This document shows positions 58,968-64,000 of a stretch of DNA of 64,000 nucleotides, one piece after another. This DNA is from Citrobacter telavivensis (GTDB lineage Bacteria; Pseudomonadota; Gammaproteobacteria; Enterobacterales; Enterobacteriaceae): assembly GCA_009363175.1 (NCBI GenBank), contig CP045205.1, positions 3,534,001-3,598,000 on the forward strand. The letters run 5' to 3'. Below the pieces are notes generated by a model. It was not told where the DNA came from and did not search any database. It saw only the letters and a program-made list of their open reading frames with translations. The first letter of the stretch is position 1. Every line of letters begins with the position of its first letter. The translations under genes were made by a program, and so were the position numbers.

Positions 58968-60014
58968 ATGATGAAATGGTCACGCCACCTGCTCGCGGCA
59001 GGCGCTCTTGCAATAGGAATGAGCGCCGCGCACGCGGACGACAGTAAAACACTCTATTTCTACAACTGGACCGAGTATGTTCCGCCAGGATTGCTGGAAC
59101 AGTTCACTAAAGAGACCGGCATTAAGGTCATCTATTCGACCTACGAGTCGAATGAAACCATGTATGCCAAGCTCAAAACCTACAAAGACGGCGCCTACGA
59201 CCTGGTTGTGCCTTCCACCTATTACGTCGACAAGATGCGTAAAGAGGGCATGATTCAGAAGATCGACAAGTCAACGTTAACCAACTTCAACAACCTCGAT
59301 CCTGAGATGCTGAACAAGCCATTCGATCCAGGCAACGACTACTCCATTCCGTACATCTGGGGAGCAACGGCTATCGGTGTGAACAGCGACAGCATTGACC
59401 CGAAAACGGTCACCCGCTGGGCTGATCTCTGGAAGCCGGAATACAAAGGCAGCCTGCTGCTGACCGACGATGCGCGCGAAGTGTTCCAGATGGCGCTGCG
59501 TAAGCTGGGCTATTCCGGTAACACCACCGATCCGAAAGAGATTGAAGCGGCCTATAATGAGCTGAAAAAGCTGATGCCTAACGTCGCCGCGTTTAACTCT
59601 GACAATCCGGCGAATCCGTATATGGAAGGTGAAGTCAATCTGGGCATGGTGTGGAACGGCTCCGCCTTCGTCGCGCGCCAGGCCGGTACGCCGCTGGAGG
59701 TAGTCTGGCCGAAAGAAGGCGGCATCTTCTGGATGGACAGCCTCTCAATTCCGGCAAACGCCAAAAACAAAGAGGGCGCGTTGAAGCTGATTAACTTCCT
59801 GCTGCGCCCGGACGTGGCGAAAGAAGTCGCGGAAACCATCGGCTATCCGACACCAAACCTGGCGGCACGTAAGCTGTTAAGTCCGGAAGTCGCCAATGAT
59901 AAATCGCTCTACCCGGATGCGGAGACTATCAGCAAAGGCGAATGGCAGAACGACGTCGGCCCCGCCAGCGCAATTTACGAAGAGTACTATCAGAAGCTGA
60001 AAGCAGGACGCTAA
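58968..60014 (+). CDS. potD: Spermidine/putrescine-binding protein PotD
   Basis: 348 aa. Signal peptide MMKWSRHLLAAGALAIGMSA-AHA (1-23). Mature protein begins DDSKTLYFYNWTEYVPPGLL, typical of the polyamine binding family, with acidic and aromatic residues that hold the polyamine (YESNETMYAKLKT, FNSDNPANPYMEGE). Delivers substrate to PotBC. 93-bp gap after potC, with SD CAGGGGACGTTAAA. REP elements follow. Confidence 0.97.
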   Translation: MMKWSRHLLAAGALAIGMSAAHADDSKTLYFYNWTEYVPPGLLEQFTKETGIKVIYSTYESNETMYAKLKTYKDGAYDLVVPSTYYVDKMRKEGMIQKIDKSTLTNFNNLDPEMLNKPFDPGNDYSIPYIWGATAIGVNSDSIDPKTVTRWADLWKPEYKGSLLLTDDAREVFQMALRKLGYSGNTTDPKEIEAAYNELKKLMPNVAAFNSDNPANPYMEGEVNLGMVWNGSAFVARQAGTPLEVVWPKEGGIFWMDSLSIPANAKNKEGALKLINFLLRPDVAKEVAETIGYPTPNLAARKLLSPEVANDKSLYPDAETISKGEWQNDVGPASAIYEEYYQKLKAGR

Positions 60015-60022
60015 TTCAGCAC

Positions 60023-60101
60023 CATGCCGGATGACGTTGCGCTCATCCGGCCTACAAGCCGTTCATCCGTAGGCCGGGTAAGGCGAAGCCGTCACCCGGC
60101 A
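60023..60101. repeat. REP/BIME element between potD and cobB
   Basis: Two inverted REP units: ATGCCGGATGACGTTGCGCT to CGGCCTAC (60023-60055) and GTAGGCCGGGTAAGGCGAAG to CACCCGGCA (60069-60101). They lie between convergent potD and cobB. Confidence 0.92.
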
Positions 60102-60111
60102 CACATCTCCG

Positions 60112-60933
60112 TCACAATCCTTTCAATAATTTATCCACAAACTCAGGCACCACCTGACTTGCCGGACCGTAATATTTCTCCTGGAACTCGCTACCGACCT
60201 GGCTCGGTTCCAGATTCAGCTCAACGGTATGCGCACCGTGCAGTTTCGCTTCATGGACAAAACCGGCCGCCGGATAGACGTGGCCTGAGGTACCAATCGC
60301 GATAAAGACATCCGCCATGGCCAGCGCCATATAGATCTCATCCATGCCGAGCGGCATCTCACCAAACCACACCACGTGCGGACGCAGCGGTGCCGGGAAC
60401 TGGCAGCAGTGGCATTTGTCTTCTGGTGTCACATCGCCCGTCCACTCCAGGATCTGCCCGCTCTGCGAGCAATGCACTTTCAGCAGTTCGCCATGCATAT
60501 GGATGATATTCTGGTTACCCGCCCGCTCATGCAGGTTGTCAATATTCTGCGTCACCAACAGAAAACGGTCGCCCAGCGCCTCTTCCAGTTTTGCCAGCGC
60601 GATGTGCGCCGGGTTAGGCTGGATTTCAGGCTGCTGTAATTGACGACGGCGGGCATTATAGAAAGACTGCACCAGCGCAGGATTACGGGCGAAGCCTTCC
60701 GGCGTCGCGACATCTTCAACCCGGTGCTCTTCCCACAGTCCGTCTGCGGCGCGGAAGGTACGAATACCAGACTCCGCTGAGATCCCTGCCCCTGTAAGCA
60801 CCAAAACTCTTGGTTTTTCCATCACTTCCGGTACCACTCTGTCTCTGAAAAAAATCCGTTGACGAAGGCGTTCGCGCAGATGGCGTTTGTTTTTCCGAAA
60901 TCGACTTAACCGATGACCCCGACGCGACAGCAT
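60112..60933 (-). CDS. cobB: NAD-dependent protein deacylase CobB (sirtuin)
   Basis: 273 aa. NAD motif VLTGAGISAESGIRTFR (about 48-64), TQNIDNLHERAG, catalytic His in MHGELLKVHC, zinc Cys in CSQSGQ and CHCCQFPAP, and the Y-x2-R specificity pair in FYNARRRQLQQP. Removes acetyl and succinyl groups, as from Acs. The basic N-terminal extension before MEKPRVLVL matches the long E. coli form; a shorter form could start there. Confidence 0.95.
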   Translation of the reverse strand: MLSRRGHRLSRFRKNKRHLRERLRQRIFFRDRVVPEVMEKPRVLVLTGAGISAESGIRTFRAADGLWEEHRVEDVATPEGFARNPALVQSFYNARRRQLQQPEIQPNPAHIALAKLEEALGDRFLLVTQNIDNLHERAGNQNIIHMHGELLKVHCSQSGQILEWTGDVTPEDKCHCCQFPAPLRPHVVWFGEMPLGMDEIYMALAMADVFIAIGTSGHVYPAAGFVHEAKLHGAHTVELNLEPSQVGSEFQEKYYGPASQVVPEFVDKLLKGL

Positions 60934-60948
60934 AGCAACCTCTTTTGA

Positions 60949-61860
60949 TTAATCGGTAAGATGTAGGAAGGCGGCGCCACGCATCCCGCCCGCATCACCG
61001 TGTCGTGCTCGCTCAATGCGAGGAACACGTGCCACGGGAAGCAGATGACGCGGCAATCTGTCTGCCAGGTTGGTGGTGATGGCCGTAAAGTTCGACAATC
61101 CCCCTCCGATGACGACCAGATCCGGATCGACGATGGTCAGGATATTTCCCAGACACACCGCCAGCAAATCCAGATAACGCTCAACGTGCGCCCGCGCCCG
61201 CTCATCCCCCTGCTCCCACAGTGAAATGATTTCAGGCGCCTGTAAGGGTTGATGATAGTAATGCTGATACAACCAGGCAAATCCCCGTCCGGACAGATAA
61301 TTTTCAATGCAGCCAAGTTGACCGCAGCCACAGCGGCGCAGCGGAAAATCGAGGCCCATCAGCGTGAGCGCATCGACCGGCAGACGCATATGACCGAACT
61401 CGCCGGTGATGTAGCTGCGCCCGGTGATCGGTTTTCCGTTAAGGATCAGACCGCCCCCCACGCCCGTGCCCAAAATCAGCCCCATCACCAGCGGATAGCG
61501 GGTAAATTCATCATCCCAGGCTTCAGACAGGGCAAAACAGTTCGCATCGTTATCGAGGCGAACGTCGCGATCGAGCCGTGCGCTAAGATCGGCACGCAAG
61601 GGTTTGCCACTGGCAGCAGGGACATTCGCGGCGTAGAGCGTGCCATCTTCCGTTTCCGGCATACCGGGGATGCCAATACCCACCGAACCTTTCACGCCAA
61701 ATCGCTGGTCGGCTTCCGCCACCAGTTCGCACACGGCCTCTAAAAAAGCGTCATAGCTGTCGCGCGGAGTGGGAACACGCTTTTCCCACTGTAATTTCCG
61801 CTCGTTATCAAAGACGCCCAACGCAATTTTTGTCCCACCAATATCAAACCCGTAATACAT
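60949..61860 (-). CDS. nagK: N-acetylglucosamine kinase NagK
   Basis: 303 aa from the ATG at 61860. ROK family: MYYGFDIGGTKIALGVFD (ATP site), catalytic DNDANCFALSEAW and zinc site GHMRL, RRCGCGQLGCIENYLSG. It phosphorylates GlcNAc released in wall recycling. 15-bp gap to cobB, same strand, so probably one operon. Confidence 0.96.
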   Translation of the reverse strand: MYYGFDIGGTKIALGVFDNERKLQWEKRVPTPRDSYDAFLEAVCELVAEADQRFGVKGSVGIGIPGMPETEDGTLYAANVPAASGKPLRADLSARLDRDVRLDNDANCFALSEAWDDEFTRYPLVMGLILGTGVGGGLILNGKPITGRSYITGEFGHMRLPVDALTLMGLDFPLRRCGCGQLGCIENYLSGRGFAWLYQHYYHQPLQAPEIISLWEQGDERARAHVERYLDLLAVCLGNILTIVDPDLVVIGGGLSNFTAITTNLADRLPRHLLPVARVPRIERARHGDAGGMRGAAFLHLTD

Positions 61861-61949
61861 TGCCGCTCCTTGTTTTATACACTTCATCCTTCAGGCGGCC
61901 GCTGTTCTGGTCACATGAATGAGTTTGTGTATCTCTCACGCCATTATGG

Positions 61950-63193
61950 TTACTGGCCGCTGAGTACTCTCGCAGGATCGATGTTACTGGCGCGCCGCGC
62001 CGGATACCAACTCGCCAACAGACTCAGCAACAGTGCGGTGACCAGCACGTAAATCACATCCAGCCAGTGTAATTCCGATGGCAGGAAGTCGATAAAATAG
62101 ATATCCCCGGAGAGGAACTGATGGCCAATCAGCTTTTCGATACCATTAATGATTGGCGTCAGCTGTAGCGAAACCACTACGCCAATGACCACCCCGATCA
62201 AACTGCCAAACAGCCCCGCCAGCAGGCCGTACCAGACAAAAATGGCGCGAATCAGGCCATCTTTCGCCCCCAGCGTTCTTAATACCGCAATATCACCGCT
62301 CTTGTCTTTTACCGCCATCACTAATGTTGAGACAATGTTAAAACAGGCGACGCCGATCACCAGCACCATCGCCAGATACATAATGGCGCGGATCATCTGA
62401 ATATCGCGGTACATGTAGCCGTAGGTACCAATCCAGCTCTTGATATAGACATAGCTGTTGGTCACTTCACCTGCGTCACGCACCAGTTTGTTGGCGTTGA
62501 AGACGTCACTGACCTTCAGCGCAATCCCGGAAACCGTGTTGTCCATCTCCAGATACTGCTGCGCATCGGCCATCGGGATCATCGCGAAGCTATGGTCAAG
62601 CTGACCACTCAACTGCAGAATACCGGCAACGTGCAGGCGTACACGCTTTGGCTGCATCAACTTATGATCGGCATTCGAATTGGGGATCATGATGGAGACC
62701 CAGTCGCCCTGCTTAACCTTAAGCGCGTCGGCGACGCCCTTGCCGATAATAATTTGCTGTTCACCGGCTTTGAAATCAGCCCAGGCGTTATTTTGCACAA
62801 ACGAGGGCAGCGCGCTCAGACGCTGTTCCTGCTGCGGATCCACGCCTTTCACCTGGATGGCGCGCAGATTCGCCCCGCTCTCAATCAGTCCGGTAAAGTT
62901 GATATACGGCGCCGCGGCCGTAATACCCGGCACCTTCTGTACCTTCTCCAGCGCTTCACGCCAGTTGGTCCACGGCGGGTTGACCGCTTCAATCTCACCG
63001 TGCGGCACCACCGCCAGAATGCGGTTGTTCAGTTCGCGTTCAAAGCCGTTCATCGCGCTTAAACCGACGATCAAAACCGCCACGCCCAGCGCGATACCGA
63101 TGGTCGAGATCACCGAAATCAGCGACACCATGCCGCCGCGCCGCCGTCCCCGGCTAAAGCGCAGGCCAATTAATAACGATAAAGGCGAGGCCA

Positions 63194-63194
<1 letters not shown>
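61950..63194 (-). CDS. lolE: Lipoprotein-release permease LolE
   Basis: 414 aa. Four membrane helices (about 25-50, 270-295, 315-340, 380-400) and a large periplasmic domain, the MacB/FtsX fold. With LolC and LolD it extracts outer-membrane lipoproteins and gives them to LolA. Start overlaps the lolD stop by one base. Confidence 0.95.

Positions 63195-64000
<806 letters not shown>

Overview
The right-hand 13 kb (about 51.1-64 kb) is enterobacterial core chromosome: phoP-phoQ, roxA (ycfD), pepT, potABCD, cobB, nagK and lolE-lolD with the end of lolC, in the order I know from Escherichia, Salmonella and Citrobacter. REP/BIME repeats sit after roxA and after potD. The proteins read as close to, but distinct from, my memory of the E. 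coli and Salmonella versions (PhoP begins Met-Met-Arg), so a Citrobacter-like member of the Enterobacteriaceae is the best guess. The species is inference.

The left 51 kb is one siphovirus-type prophage of the Rac/Gifsy/ES18 kind. Its integrase gene ends 70 bp before phoP; its other end lies left of base 1. Late genes run on the minus strand: Q antiterminator (29.7-30.5 kb), lysis genes (two holin-like proteins, GH19 endolysin, Rz/Rz1 spanins, 25.6-27.5 kb), terminase, portal, head genes and P22-type coat (15.9-22.6 kb), connectors, tail tube, a tail chaperone with a -1 frameshift, tape measure, tail tip, J-like hub and an S74-type tail fibre (0-14 kb). The minus-strand early operon (30.5-41.7 kb) holds Cro/YdaS, a YdaT-like gene, O- and P-type replication genes with an iteron origin, a DUF550 nucleotide hydrolase, RusA and nin-like small genes. 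The plus-strand early operon (43.7-51.1 kb) holds small accessory genes, RecE, RecT, excisionase and integrase.

Control: a short repressor (128 aa, no peptidase domain) and Cro face each other across three 17-bp operator-like sites. Two more of these sites lie in the promoter of the plus-strand operon. A near-perfect LexA box precedes a dinI-like gene that has an internal stop; an 82-aa protein downstream of it is a candidate antirepressor. Together these suggest SOS induction by antirepressor rather than by repressor cleavage.

Cargo genes break the plan at several places: a copper module (TonB-dependent OprC-like receptor plus a DUF2946 protein) at 34.0-36.6 kb; an island of unknown genes, one with a HEPN-like motif, between terminase and lysis genes (22.6-25.5 kb); small genes between tail chaperone and tape measure (10.8-11.8 kb); an IS200-type element (about 27.6-28.2 kb); and a 314-aa unknown gene beside the repressor (42.3-43.2 kb).

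There are three apparent lesions: a stop in dinI, a G9-tract frameshift in ydaT, and a one-base frame break in the tail chaperone. Either the prophage is decaying, or some are phase-variable tracts or sequence errors. The most consequential observation is that the integration junction falls inside the phoP promoter and seems to have replaced the PhoP box.
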